Assembly (NCBI GenBank): GCA_002373995.1
Contig: DFLB01000047.1
Location: 2,935 to 66,934 of the forward strand
DNA from: Bacteroidales bacterium UBA3630
GTDB lineage: Bacteria; Bacteroidota; Bacteroidia; Bacteroidales; P3
Length of the DNA: 64,000 bases
Direction: 5' to 3'
This document shows positions 15,413 to 23,109 of the stretch, piece after piece. Numbering within the stretch: position 1 is the first letter of the stretch; the number at the start of each line of letters is the position of its first letter. The position numbers and the translations under genes are program-made. The notes beneath the pieces are model-generated. The model saw only the letters and a list, made by a program, of their open reading frames with translations. It made no database searches and was not told the origin of the DNA.

Positions 15413-16351
15413 TCAGTTGGACTTCCAGGCGCGGAAGGTGCAGGCGAAGTGTGGGTCGCCGTTGTGCTTGATGCTGAAGGCCAACCCCGCGTCGGCGGCC
15501 ACCTTGGACATCTCCTCCATACGACTGAGGCACTTATTGACGCCGCCCAGACCGTGGGTGCACTGCATGTAGCAGCCCTTGTGCCCCGCCTGGTGGTGCA
15601 GTTCGAAGCTGCCGAAGCCCAACTCCTTGGCACGACGCTCCAGACGGTCGAAGGCTCGGTCGGCCGAGCAGCCGTGCGAGACGAAGACGGTGTCAATCAG
15701 CGTCGTGCTCGCGGCCTGCCCAGCCTCTTCGTCCTCATCTTGGACATCGTCCAGCTCCTCCATGATGTCATCCCATTCGTCCTCCCAATCGGCCTTGTCG
15801 GCGGTCAGCAGCTGCACGAAGACCACGTGGAGCACCAGCTCGCTCACCTCGGGCATGTCGAGCAGACGGGTGGAGAGGAGTGCGGGGTCGTCGCAGACGA
15901 AAGTGCAGTGCGCTATCGGACGGCCCCAGAAGCGTACGTCGAACTCGACGCCGTCGGTGGTCACGCGCGTCCAGCCCAGCCTGACGTTGAGCACCCACTT
16001 GGGCACGCCCCGCAATCGGAGACACCAGACGCTGTCGTTCAACGCCTCGAGGCTGACGCCGTCGTCGGCGAGCGACTGGGAGGAGGCGTGGTCGATGTGG
16101 AGATTGTCGTCGCTGCCGTCGTAGATGCGGGTGAAGAAGTGGAGGCTGTCGCGCCAGCCGTAGGTGACCAGCTGCCGATCCTTGGTGGTTGCCATGAGGG
16201 CGAAATCGTAGCCCTCGGCCTCGCAGGTGCTTTCCACCTCGCTGGCCGTCACGCCGCCCTGGAAGCCATCCAGCGCCGGCGCCTCGCGGTGGCGGCAGCC
16301 CGTAGTCATCAGGGCCACCGCCGCAACAATGATAAAGAGTCTTGTTTTCAT
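15413..16351 (-). CDS. Lipoprotein of unknown function, last gene of GntR/ABC operon
   Basis: The 312-residue protein has a lipoprotein signal (lipobox TTGC, Cys about residue 19). The folded N-terminal part contains SVWCLRLRGVPKWVLNVRLGW. A strongly acidic linker (DWEDEWDDIMEELDDVQDED) lies around residues 190-212. The C-terminal part has DTVFVSHGCSADRAFDRLERR and a cysteine pair. I recognise no family. Its start overlaps the GntR gene stop by 4 bp (ATGA), so the two are translationally coupled and it belongs to the operon running from the ABC ATPase gene. It may be the envelope part of a stress or export system, but this is inference. Confidence 0.65.
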   Translation of the reverse strand: MKTRLFIIVAAVALMTTGCRHREAPALDGFQGGVTASEVESTCEAEGYDFALMATTKDRQLVTYGWRDSLHFFTRIYDGSDDNLHIDHASSQSLADDGVSLEALNDSVWCLRLRGVPKWVLNVRLGWTRVTTDGVEFDVRFWGRPIAHCTFVCDDPALLSTRLLDMPEVSELVLHVVFVQLLTADKADWEDEWDDIMEELDDVQDEDEEAGQAASTTLIDTVFVSHGCSADRAFDRLERRAKELGFGSFELHHQAGHKGCYMQCTHGLGGVNKCLSRMEEMSKVAADAGLAFSIKHNGDPHFACTFRAWKSN

Positions 16352-16704
16352 ATCACGTCGTCTAATGTTAATTCGTCAATACTGATGCCGAGCGTCTTCA
16401 TACGCTGGCGGATGTAGGGCAGTTCCTCGTCGAGGAACTCGCGCCGCTGGATGGCGAGGATCCTGTCGCGTGCATCGGCACAGACGAAGTAGCCCACGCC
16501 GCGGCGCTGATAGATGATTTCTTCCTGCTGCAGGTAGTCGAACGAGCGCACCACCGTGTTGGGGTTGACACCCATCTGGGTGGCCACGTCGCGCACGCTG
16601 GGCATACGGTCGTCGGCCACCAGTTGGCCCTGTAGCACCTGCTCCATCAACCAGTCGGCTATCTGCAGGTATATCGGTTTCTGTTTCCTGAAGTCCATAT
16701 TCAT
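16348..16704 (-). CDS. GntR-family transcriptional regulator (YtrA-like, short form)
   Basis: The 118-residue protein is a GntR winged helix (PIYLQIADWLMEQVLQG, then MPSVRDVATQMGVNPNTVVRSF and the wing YQRRGVGYFV). It has only a short helical tail and no large effector domain, the architecture of YtrA-type regulators that usually repress a linked ABC transporter operon. It lies within such an operon: ATPase, two membrane proteins and a lipoprotein upstream, another lipoprotein downstream with a 4-bp overlap. It probably represses its own operon and perhaps the upstream receptor gene, whose promoter carries a palindromic tract. Confidence 0.9.
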   Translation of the reverse strand: MNMDFRKQKPIYLQIADWLMEQVLQGQLVADDRMPSVRDVATQMGVNPNTVVRSFDYLQQEEIIYQRRGVGYFVCADARDRILAIQRREFLDEELPYIRQRMKTLGISIDELTLDDVI

Positions 16705-16710
16705 TCCTCC

Positions 16711-17433
16711 TTATTTCAGTTCGCGGATACTCAGGTGGACGTCGACGCCGTCGGCTTCGACCTTGCAGCGTCCGTCGCCCACAATGGTCTTCTCGTCTTC
16801 CTTGCGCGAAGGCAGGTCGCAAGTGAGCCAAGGCTTTATGCCCGACATCTCGATGGTCAGTCCCGCCGTTTCGGGCACCACATGGAGCGCCAGCAGGCTT
16901 TGGACGCCGTCAATGTCAATCTCGTCAGGCAGGGTGTTGGGGTAGTTGGCATTGACGCTGACCTTCACGCCATCCACCGCCAACTTGCGGCTCGCCACAT
17001 TCTCGATAATCACGCCGGTCTCTACGCCGTCGATGTCGATATCGTCGAGCACTGTGCTGCGCGGCACCTTGACAACAAGGTGCTTGCGAATATTCTTCAA
17101 ATCACCATAGCGGTACTTGCCATGACCGCAGTATTGTATCTCAAGCTCGCCCTCCTCATCTACATAGTAGCGCATACGCAGCGAGTCGGTCAGCGGGAGG
17201 AAGCCCTCCTGAATCTCCTCATGGATGCGTACCGCAGAGTCGTCGGTGTAGAGTATTTCCATGTCGCCGAAGAGCCAGTCGACGCTGATGCCGCTAATCG
17301 GTTGCTGCAACGTAGCGTCACCAACGCTGAAGCGCTCGGGGTGGTCGTACTTAATGTCAATCTTTGAATTCTCGCCGCAGGCCACCAGCAACACCGTGGT
17401 CATCAGGGCGAGTATTATTTTACGTGTTTTCAT
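16711..17433 (-). CDS. Lipoprotein with DUF4097/GIN-like beta-helical domain
   Basis: This 240-residue protein has a lipoprotein signal (lipobox LVAC, Cys about residue 19). Repeated short beta motifs follow (LDDIDIDGVETGVIIENV, LPDEIDIDGVQSLLAL), resembling the right-handed beta-helix of DUF4097 or 'auto-transporter adhesin head GIN' domains, which often accompany GntR/ABC and anti-sigma operons. It ends 6 bp before the GntR gene and is preceded by a membrane protein gene across a short 7-bp-unit repeat. It probably acts in the periplasm or outer membrane with the ABC proteins; its ligand is unknown. Confidence 0.7.
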   Translation of the reverse strand: MKTRKIILALMTTVLLVACGENSKIDIKYDHPERFSVGDATLQQPISGISVDWLFGDMEILYTDDSAVRIHEEIQEGFLPLTDSLRMRYYVDEEGELEIQYCGHGKYRYGDLKNIRKHLVVKVPRSTVLDDIDIDGVETGVIIENVASRKLAVDGVKVSVNANYPNTLPDEIDIDGVQSLLALHVVPETAGLTIEMSGIKPWLTCDLPSRKEDEKTIVGDGRCKVEADGVDVHLSIRELK

Positions 17434-17443
17434 TGTTCTAAAA

Positions 17444-17471
17444 TCTTAATTCTCAATTCTTAATTCTCAAT
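17444..17471. repeat. 7-bp tandem array (TCTTAAT/TCTCAAT)
   Basis: Four alternating 7-bp units, TCTTAAT, TCTCAAT, TCTTAAT, TCTCAAT, fill most of the gap between two operon genes and overlap the stop codon of the 17467-18303 gene. Confidence 0.8.
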
Positions 17472-18303
17472 ACGCCATGCGGTTCAGGCGGCGCCAGCTG
17501 AGCCAGCCGAAGAGGGCTGTCAGCAGCACGTTGAAGCCCAACGAAATGCCAAAGAGCCAGTCGACCATCTGCTCACCGCTCATGCGGTCGGGCAGCTGCA
17601 TGAACCAGTCCATGAAGCTGCTGTCGGAGAAGACAGCCACCATCACGGGCATGAGGATGATGCTGATGGCAAAGTTGATAACATAGAGCCAGAGGATGGT
17701 CTGCAGCACCTTGTGGCGTTTGAAGATGGTGCTGGTGAAGACGAACATCAGCACGGTGGAGATGTAGCCTATCCAGCAGGCCACCTGCCACATCCAGCCG
17801 AGGTGCAGGAAGAGTTCGGCATCTTCATTAAACCTTGGGGCCACTTCATTAAGGGCAGCCATGTTGAAAGTGAAGGGGAAGCCCATCTCGCCCTGCCAAA
17901 TCCACTCCTGCCACGGGCCGAAGGGCACGGCGGTGAGGAACATATCGAGCACCATGCTGCCCAGATAGACGGCCAGCGGGCACACGATGAGCGAGAAGAG
18001 CAGCGCCGAGCAGAACTTCTCCGCCTTCGAGGCGGGGAGCATGGCGTAGTAGATGCCCTCGCCATGCAGGTTCCAGGTGCGGTACATGCGCGAGGGGGCC
18101 ATGATGGCGGCGATATAGGCCACGGTCTCTATCATGATGAGGCGCAGGTCGGCCGGCATGTGGGCATCGCGGCCGCCGAAGACATACATCATCAGCCACA
18201 CGGCAAACGGCAGGGCGGCCAGGATAATCATTGTGGTGCCGAACATCGGCCACATATTGCGAAAGTCTTTCGCTACGACTTTGCAGAAACGGTTCCATTC
18301 CAT
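17467..18303 (-). CDS. ABC transporter membrane protein (second of two)
   Basis: This 278-residue polytopic protein has about six hydrophobic segments (for example TTMIILAALPFAVWLMMYVFG near the N-terminus). It resembles its upstream neighbour, with MYRTWNLHGEGIYYAMLPASKAEKF matching GIYFAMLPATKAEKHAS in the 18344-19045 product. The pair therefore looks like a tandem duplication forming the membrane part of an ABC-2-like exporter driven by the ATPase at 19042-19875. Substrate unknown. The intergenic gap upstream is a 7-bp tandem array that reaches the start codon. Confidence 0.78.
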   Translation of the reverse strand: MEWNRFCKVVAKDFRNMWPMFGTTMIILAALPFAVWLMMYVFGGRDAHMPADLRLIMIETVAYIAAIMAPSRMYRTWNLHGEGIYYAMLPASKAEKFCSALLFSLIVCPLAVYLGSMVLDMFLTAVPFGPWQEWIWQGEMGFPFTFNMAALNEVAPRFNEDAELFLHLGWMWQVACWIGYISTVLMFVFTSTIFKRHKVLQTILWLYVINFAISIILMPVMVAVFSDSSFMDWFMQLPDRMSGEQMVDWLFGISLGFNVLLTALFGWLSWRRLNRMAY

Positions 18304-18345
18304 AAGGTTTAAGGTTTAAAGTTTACGGTTTAAGGTTTAAGGTTT
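18304..18345. repeat. 7-bp tandem array (AAGGTTT)
   Basis: Six 7-bp units (AAGGTTT with two variants) occupy the whole gap between two permease genes. On the coding strand they run from the stop codon of the upstream gene to the ATG of the downstream gene. Confidence 0.9.
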
Positions 18346-19045
18346 AATACGTCATACGATCCATCCGGCGGCGGCTGAGCCAAGCCAGGAAGAGGGTTGC
18401 GGCAGCCTCGACGGCTATCACGACCCAGTAGCCTTGCGGCCTGTTGTCGAAATAGAGGGGGAAAAACACAAACTCTCCAATCATCAAGAGAAACAGCAGC
18501 ACCTGCAGGATGCCGCGGAGGGTGTTGTTGGCCACCGTGTTGGCCCATATCATGCCGAACATCGCCACGAGGAAGGTGAACAGGGTGCCCAGCACCATCG
18601 GCAGGTCGACGAACCTAAGCGTCTCCGACTGCCAGAAGTACTTCGTGTAGCCCGGCAGGTGCACCGCCGTCAGCAGCACGTCTTCCACCAGGCCGATGAC
18701 CATCAGCCCCACGACGGTCAGCACCATCAGCGTGGCAATCGAGGCGTGCTTCTCGGCCTTGGTGGCGGGCAGCATAGCGAAGTAGATGCCGCGCTTCTTC
18801 TTGCCCACGTTGGGGTAGACCTGATTGGGTATCATCAGCGCCCACCAGGCCACCATGCACACCATCAGTGCCAGGCGATAGAAGGTGCCATACTGTTCTT
18901 GGCCCAGCAGCTGCCGGCTCAGCATCATCAGTGGCGCAAAGGCCAACGCCATCGACAGGCCCGAATAGAGGGTCTCCATGGGGCAACTGCGCACATCGTG
19001 CCGCACCAGCCGCCCGAAGCGCTTTATGTCGAATGTCTGACTCAT
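18344..19045 (-). CDS. ABC transporter membrane protein (first of two)
   Basis: The 233-residue protein has about six hydrophobic segments and the stretch GIYFAMLPATKAEKHASIATLM, shared with the next gene. It is predicted to be an inner-membrane subunit of the ABC system. Its ATG overlaps the ATPase gene stop by 4 bp, showing tight coupling. GntR-linked operons of this form (ATPase plus paralogous membrane proteins) are widespread; some respond to cell-wall-active compounds, but the inducer here cannot be read from the sequence. Confidence 0.78.
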   Translation of the reverse strand: MSQTFDIKRFGRLVRHDVRSCPMETLYSGLSMALAFAPLMMLSRQLLGQEQYGTFYRLALMVCMVAWWALMIPNQVYPNVGKKKRGIYFAMLPATKAEKHASIATLMVLTVVGLMVIGLVEDVLLTAVHLPGYTKYFWQSETLRFVDLPMVLGTLFTFLVAMFGMIWANTVANNTLRGILQVLLFLLMIGEFVFFPLYFDNRPQGYWVVIAVEAAATLFLAWLSRRRMDRMTY

Positions 19046-19875
19046 GCGAACAGCTCTTTAATCTTCTCCTTGTTGCGCAGCACGGCGTTGAAGAGGGCCT
19101 CGATGTTGAGCTGACTCTCCTCGCCGCTCTGATTGGGCACCACATTCATGTAGCCGCCCGGCAGCAGTTCGCTGTAGAGGGCATCCGGGCGCTCGGCACC
19201 GCCATACTCGAAGTAGAGCTTCTCGGTGATCTTCTGCACCGAGGCGTCGAGCAGCACGGCGTTGTGGCTCAGGATGACGATGGGGTCGATGAGGTTCTCC
19301 ACATCCTTCACCTGGTGTGTGGAGATGATGATGGTCTTGCCCTCGTCGGCTATCTTGCTCAGTATGGAGCGGAACTGCGCCTTGCTGGGGATGTCGAGGC
19401 CATTGGTGGGCTCGTCGAGCAGCACATAGTCGGTGCCCATCGAGAGGCTGGCGGCGATGAGGCTCTTCTTCTGCTGGCCGAAGCTCATCTCGCGGAACTT
19501 GCGGTCGGGCTCCACTTCCAGCTCCTGCATCAGGTGGAGGAAGGTGCCCTGCGAGAAGGTGGGATAGAACGGGCTGAGTTCGTTGACATACTTCTGCGGT
19601 GTGGCGTTGTCGGGCAGCGTCACCTCGTCGGGCAGGAAGACTATGCGCTGCAACATCTCCGGCAGGCGGTCGTGACTGGTCATGCCGTCGACGGTGCAGG
19701 TACCCTGCACCGGGCGTTGCAAGCCACAGATGATCTTGAGCAGCGTGGTCTTGCCCACCCCATTCTCGCCCAGCAGGCCATAGATGGCTCCCTGCGGGAA
19801 ACTCAGGTTGATATTGTTGAAGACCGGAGTCTTCTTGTAACTGAAATCAAGGTTCTTAATCTCTATCATAATCAT
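19042..19875 (-). CDS. ABC transporter ATP-binding protein (GntR-linked)
   Basis: The 277-residue ATPase has Walker A GENGVGKTT (about 36-44), signature MSFGQQKKSL, Walker B YVLLDEPTNGLD and an H-loop ISTHQ. The C-terminal ~60 residues are an extension typical of the YtrB/EcsA-like group. It energises the two membrane proteins encoded immediately downstream. MIMIEI offers two adjacent starts (19875 or 19869). The 129-bp gap upstream has imperfect AGTTAAGTAGT-type inverted repeats but no obvious -7 box, so transcription may come from the receptor gene promoter at 22815. Confidence 0.92.
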   Translation of the reverse strand: MIMIEIKNLDFSYKKTPVFNNINLSFPQGAIYGLLGENGVGKTTLLKIICGLQRPVQGTCTVDGMTSHDRLPEMLQRIVFLPDEVTLPDNATPQKYVNELSPFYPTFSQGTFLHLMQELEVEPDRKFREMSFGQQKKSLIAASLSMGTDYVLLDEPTNGLDIPSKAQFRSILSKIADEGKTIIISTHQVKDVENLIDPIVILSHNAVLLDASVQKITEKLYFEYGGAERPDALYSELLPGGYMNVVPNQSGEESQLNIEALFNAVLRNKEKIKELFA

Positions 19876-19884
19876 TCTTTTTGG

Positions 19885-19990
19885 AAGTTAAGTAGTAAAG
19901 AAGTTATCTCTCGCTGCGCTCGATAGTAGTTAAGACAAATGCACCGGCCGGTTGCGAATCTCCCAACTACCTAACTACTGCCCACTTAAC
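19885..19990. repeat. Imperfect inverted repeat upstream of the ABC ATPase gene
   Basis: AAGTTAAGTAGT at 19885-19896 is partly complementary to the AACTACCTAACTACT...CTTAAC stretch at 19964-19990. Short 7- to 8-bp periodicity is visible in both arms. It may form a hairpin in the operon mRNA. The match is loose. Confidence 0.45.
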
Positions 19991-20004
19991 CACTGATTAA
20001 TATT

Positions 20005-20316
20005 CTATTTATACTTTACTGCTGTGCCGAACACCAGCACCTCGGCGGCTTGGGCCATGATGCTGTTGGTGGTGTAGCGCACGCCAATGATGGCGTCGGC
20101 GCCCATGCGGACAGCCTGGTCCACCATGCGCTGGGTGGCTATCTCGCGAGCCTTCTCCATCATGTCGGTGTAGCTGCCCAGCTCGCCGCCCACGATGCCC
20201 TTGAGCTGCTGACCGAAGTCGGCAAACATGTTCTTGGCGCGGATGGTACTGCCGGTGACCACTCCGAGCTCCTCATACTGTACCCCTTGCAGGGATTCTA
20301 CTGTTACGATTTTCAT
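20005..20316 (-). CDS. YbjQ/UPF0145 family protein
   Basis: The 103-residue protein belongs to the YbjQ (UPF0145, 'heavy-metal-binding domain') family. It has the typical LGVVTGSTIRAKNMFADFGQ start, the central GELGSYTDMMEKAREIATQRM helix and the C-terminal GADAIIGVRYTT strand. Members form pentameric rings; their function is not established. It begins 12 bp after the receptor gene and precedes the ABC operon, so it may be part of the same GntR-controlled transcript. Length matches the family. Confidence 0.92.
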   Translation of the reverse strand: MKIVTVESLQGVQYEELGVVTGSTIRAKNMFADFGQQLKGIVGGELGSYTDMMEKAREIATQRMVDQAVRMGADAIIGVRYTTNSIMAQAAEVLVFGTAVKYK

Positions 20317-20328
20317 AGTTTCTATTGA

Positions 20329-22767
20329 TTATTGCATTTGTGGCATACTGGTGTCGGTGGCGCCTTGGCGCGCCTTGCTCTCGAGCTCCATCTTGCCGAT
20401 GCGCCAGGTGAGGCCGAGGCTGACGAAGCTCGAGTCGAAGCGCTGGCTGCCGGTGGTCTGGTACTGCGGCGCCGTGGTGTTGGATCCCCATTCGGCCATG
20501 CCGAAGATGTCGTTGACGTTGAAGTAGACGCTCAGCTGGCGGTTGAAGAAGTCGCTGCTCAGGCCGAAGTCGACCCCCTTGTTGGCCACGCTCATGCTGT
20601 AGAGGCCCAGCTGCGGCGAGCGGTAGTGGGCGTTGGCGAAGACCTCCAGTTTGTTCCACAGCTTGGCCCACACATTCAGGCGGGCGCTCCAGCTCCAGTG
20701 GTTATCCATATTACCCTGATAGTTGTAGCCGTAGTTGAACACCGAGGCGTTCAGCCGCACGTTGATGAAGCCGCTGGGACGGTAGGTGATATTGGCATCC
20801 AGACCCTCGGTATGGCTGCTTCCGATGTTGTCGGGGAAGGTGTAGTTGACCAGCTGGGTGGCGGGGAAGTACGCCGGGGCATAGCCGGCATAGGTCATCG
20901 TGCCGATCTCGTTGGTGTTGGCGCGGAAGTAGGCGCTGAGGTTCAGCATGCCGAAGCCCATGATGTACTTACTCCAGCCCGCCTCCAGGTTGTGCGTGTA
21001 GGTGCGCCGCAGGGCGGGATTGCCGGTCTCGTAGCTGTAGTCGTCGTAAAATACAAAGCGGTTGAGCTTGGTGGAGCCCGGATTGGTGTGGCGCAGGGTG
21101 TAGCTGAGGCTGTAGGAGGTGAAGGTCTTGGTCTGGTAGCTCAAGTGCAACGAGGGAACGAGGCCGAAGAACGAAGTGTCCACCACAGACCTACCCGTGC
21201 CGTCGGCATAGCTCCAGGTGCTGCGCGGCCAAGCACTTTCTGCACGCAGACCCAGCTTGGCGGTGAAGCCGCCCCAGCGCTTCTGGGCGGTGGCGTAGAG
21301 GGCCAGGTCGGTGCCGCGCTCCTCCCCTTCATTCGAACGCAGGGTGACGCGCTGATACTGGCCGGCGGCCATGGTGTCCAACGTCTGCCGCTGACTGCCC
21401 CCACCGGTGCTGGCAGCCACGCCGGCGGCCAACTCCCAGTCGTTCTTCAAGGGGTGGGCATAGTCAAGGTTGAATCCAATGGTAGGGTTGATGTTCTGCG
21501 AGTAGTTGCGGCGAAAGAGGGTGTCACGCAACGGGTCGCGATAGGCGAACGAGCTGGTGCTGGTGCCTTCGTTGCTAGAGGTGTTGCCGTTGAGCGAGAT
21601 GGAGAGTTTGCGGCCGGTGCTGTCGAATCGGTGCTCAAGCCAGGCACCCATGTAGCCGCCCCAAAAGAAGCCGTCGTCATTGTCGTGCGTGTAGCGGTAG
21701 CCAAGGTTCTGCGGCGACGGGTACTCGTAGTAGTCGAGGTCGACAGTGCTGTGGCTGCGCCCCCAGTAGGGGTAGATGCCGGCCCAGGTGGAGAGGCGCG
21801 TCTTCTCCGTAAGCTTCCAGTTAAGGTTCACCCCGGTGTATACGCCTTTGTTGTTGCTGACCGTGGTATCGTAGTGCGACTGGTAGCGGCTGACGGCGCC
21901 CGTGTCATCCAGCAGGGTCGAGGTGCCGTCGGCATAGCTGTTGTAGTGCGAGATACTGCCGTTGACGTAGATGTTCATATCGAACTTCTCATTGGCATAC
22001 ACGTAGCTGACCCACGGCGAGACGCTGGGCATGGTGTTGGCCCTCACGCCCACGCAGAGCAATTCGTTGCGGGTCACGGTCTGGTTGGTGACGATGTTGA
22101 TCACGCCGCCGTTGGTGGAGTAGCGCGCCGAGGGGTTGGTGATGACCTCGATGCGCTCGATGGCGTTGGCCGGCAGGGTCTTGATGTACTGCTTGAGGGC
22201 CTCCTCGTTCATGTGGCTGGGCTGGTCGTTGATCCAGATCTCGACGCTCGAGACGCCGCGCAGGGTGATGTTGCCCTCGGCGTCCACCTCCACGCCGGGC
22301 GCGTTCTGCAGCGCGTCGCTGGCCGTGCCGGTCTGGATGCTGGCGTCCTCTTTGGTGTTGTACATATTCTTCTCGCCGTCCATGGCGTAGAGGGGGCGCT
22401 CGGCGGTGACCTTCACCTCCTGCAGGGTGGTGCCGCGCACAAGCTCAATCTTGAGGTCGCGGATATCGGCCTCGACACGGATGTCGCGCACCACCGTCAT
22501 ATAGCCCACGAAGGAGGCCTGCAGCAGGTAGCTGCCCGTGTCCACATCGTCGATGTCGAAGCGGCCATCCATGTCGGTAGTGGCACCGCGCATGAAGACC
22601 GTATCGGTCGGGCGCATCAGGGCCACGTTGACGAAGGGCATCGGCTCGCCGTCGTTAGAAGCCACCATGCCCACGACGTGCAAGTTTTGCCCCCAAACGG
22701 AGCCCGAAAAGGCCAAAATGCCCAGCAGGGCCACGACAATCGTTTTCTTTAACTTGCTGTTATTCAT
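20329..22767 (-). CDS. Outer-membrane beta-barrel receptor (TonB-receptor-like, OMP_b-brl_3 type)
   Basis: This 812-residue protein has a signal peptide (to about VWGQ), a carboxypeptidase-regulatory-like domain (VVGMVASNDGEPMPFVNVAL to FVGYMTVV), a plug domain (LQNAPGVEVDAEGNITLRGV to AIERIEVITNPSARY) and a large C-terminal barrel. This layout fits the 'outer membrane beta-barrel family protein' group common in Bacteroidetes, often encoded beside GntR/ABC operons. It may move a ligand or peptide across the outer membrane. Its promoter (22815-22845) overlaps a short palindromic tract. It is the likely first gene of the transcript extending through YbjQ to the ABC genes. Confidence 0.88.
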   Translation of the reverse strand: MNNSKLKKTIVVALLGILAFSGSVWGQNLHVVGMVASNDGEPMPFVNVALMRPTDTVFMRGATTDMDGRFDIDDVDTGSYLLQASFVGYMTVVRDIRVEADIRDLKIELVRGTTLQEVKVTAERPLYAMDGEKNMYNTKEDASIQTGTASDALQNAPGVEVDAEGNITLRGVSSVEIWINDQPSHMNEEALKQYIKTLPANAIERIEVITNPSARYSTNGGVINIVTNQTVTRNELLCVGVRANTMPSVSPWVSYVYANEKFDMNIYVNGSISHYNSYADGTSTLLDDTGAVSRYQSHYDTTVSNNKGVYTGVNLNWKLTEKTRLSTWAGIYPYWGRSHSTVDLDYYEYPSPQNLGYRYTHDNDDGFFWGGYMGAWLEHRFDSTGRKLSISLNGNTSSNEGTSTSSFAYRDPLRDTLFRRNYSQNINPTIGFNLDYAHPLKNDWELAAGVAASTGGGSQRQTLDTMAAGQYQRVTLRSNEGEERGTDLALYATAQKRWGGFTAKLGLRAESAWPRSTWSYADGTGRSVVDTSFFGLVPSLHLSYQTKTFTSYSLSYTLRHTNPGSTKLNRFVFYDDYSYETGNPALRRTYTHNLEAGWSKYIMGFGMLNLSAYFRANTNEIGTMTYAGYAPAYFPATQLVNYTFPDNIGSSHTEGLDANITYRPSGFINVRLNASVFNYGYNYQGNMDNHWSWSARLNVWAKLWNKLEVFANAHYRSPQLGLYSMSVANKGVDFGLSSDFFNRQLSVYFNVNDIFGMAEWGSNTTAPQYQTTGSQRFDSSFVSLGLTWRIGKMELESKARQGATDTSMPQMQ

Positions 22768-22790
22768 TGTATTTTTCGATTGGTTTACTA

Positions 22791-22813
22791 CTGTATTAGT
22801 GTATTAGTACACT
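22791..22813 (-). promoter_or_regulatory. Candidate operator at the receptor start site
   Basis: AGTGTA (22798-22803) and TACACT (22808-22813) form a perfect palindrome around TTAG. TGTATTAG is also directly repeated at 22792 and 22800. The tract overlaps the predicted transcription start. A GntR regulator is encoded in the downstream operon and is a plausible ligand. The 8-bp direct repeat could instead be another short-period array. Confidence 0.45.
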
Positions 22814-22814
22814 G

Positions 22815-22845
22815 CAAAGGTAGTACAATTTTTCGTTTCACCAAA
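22815..22845 (-). promoter_or_regulatory. Bacteroidetes-type promoter of the receptor gene
   Basis: On the minus strand, TTTG (22842-22845) is followed after 19 bp by TACCTTTG (22815-22822), matching the -33/-7 consensus closely. The start would be near 22808, giving a leader of about 40 nt. Confidence 0.82.
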
Positions 22846-22902
22846 AACAAAATAGCAAAAACACTAAGATTTAACACTTTTTAAGAAGCGCTGACGCTGC
22901 TG

Positions 22903-23012
22903 TTGGTCCGATGATGGTCCGGTGGTGGTCCGATGATGGTCCGGTGGTGGTCCGAGGATGGTCCGGGGATGGTCCGACAAAAGGCGGACAGGGGGCGGAC
23001 GGGAGGCGGACG
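22903..23012. repeat. 11-bp tandem array, GGTCCG/CGGAC bipartite family (copy 1)
   Basis: Ten contiguous 11-bp units. The first seven carry GGTCCG (ATGGTCCGGTG type), the last three carry its near-complement GGCGGAC. The two parts could pair as a hairpin. Confidence 0.92.
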
Positions 23013-23109
23013 GAAACAAAAGTTTTAGCGCTGCGATACAATAAGAACGGAAGCATTGCGTTATGGTTCTGTTATCATATAGAAAATACGAATACATATT
23101 ATATCAGAC

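Larger units (their letters stand above)
22768..23109. other. 342-bp divergent intergenic region
   Basis: Between the receptor gene (minus) and the Wzz gene (plus) there is no supported gene. It contains the receptor promoter with an overlapping palindrome (22791-22845) and the ten-unit 11-bp array (22903-23012). No clear promoter for the plus-strand Wzz gene was found. Confidence 0.6.

Noticed and set aside
20332..22752. 806-codon open frame antisense to the receptor gene
   Set aside because: Low-complexity Val/Ala/Gly/His composition and exact mirroring of a recognised receptor gene; no signal, motif or promoter of its own.
22903..23012. Small coding frames with repeated ATGGTCCGG-derived peptides
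   Set aside because: The open frames simply translate the 11-bp array; no start signal or conserved part is seen.
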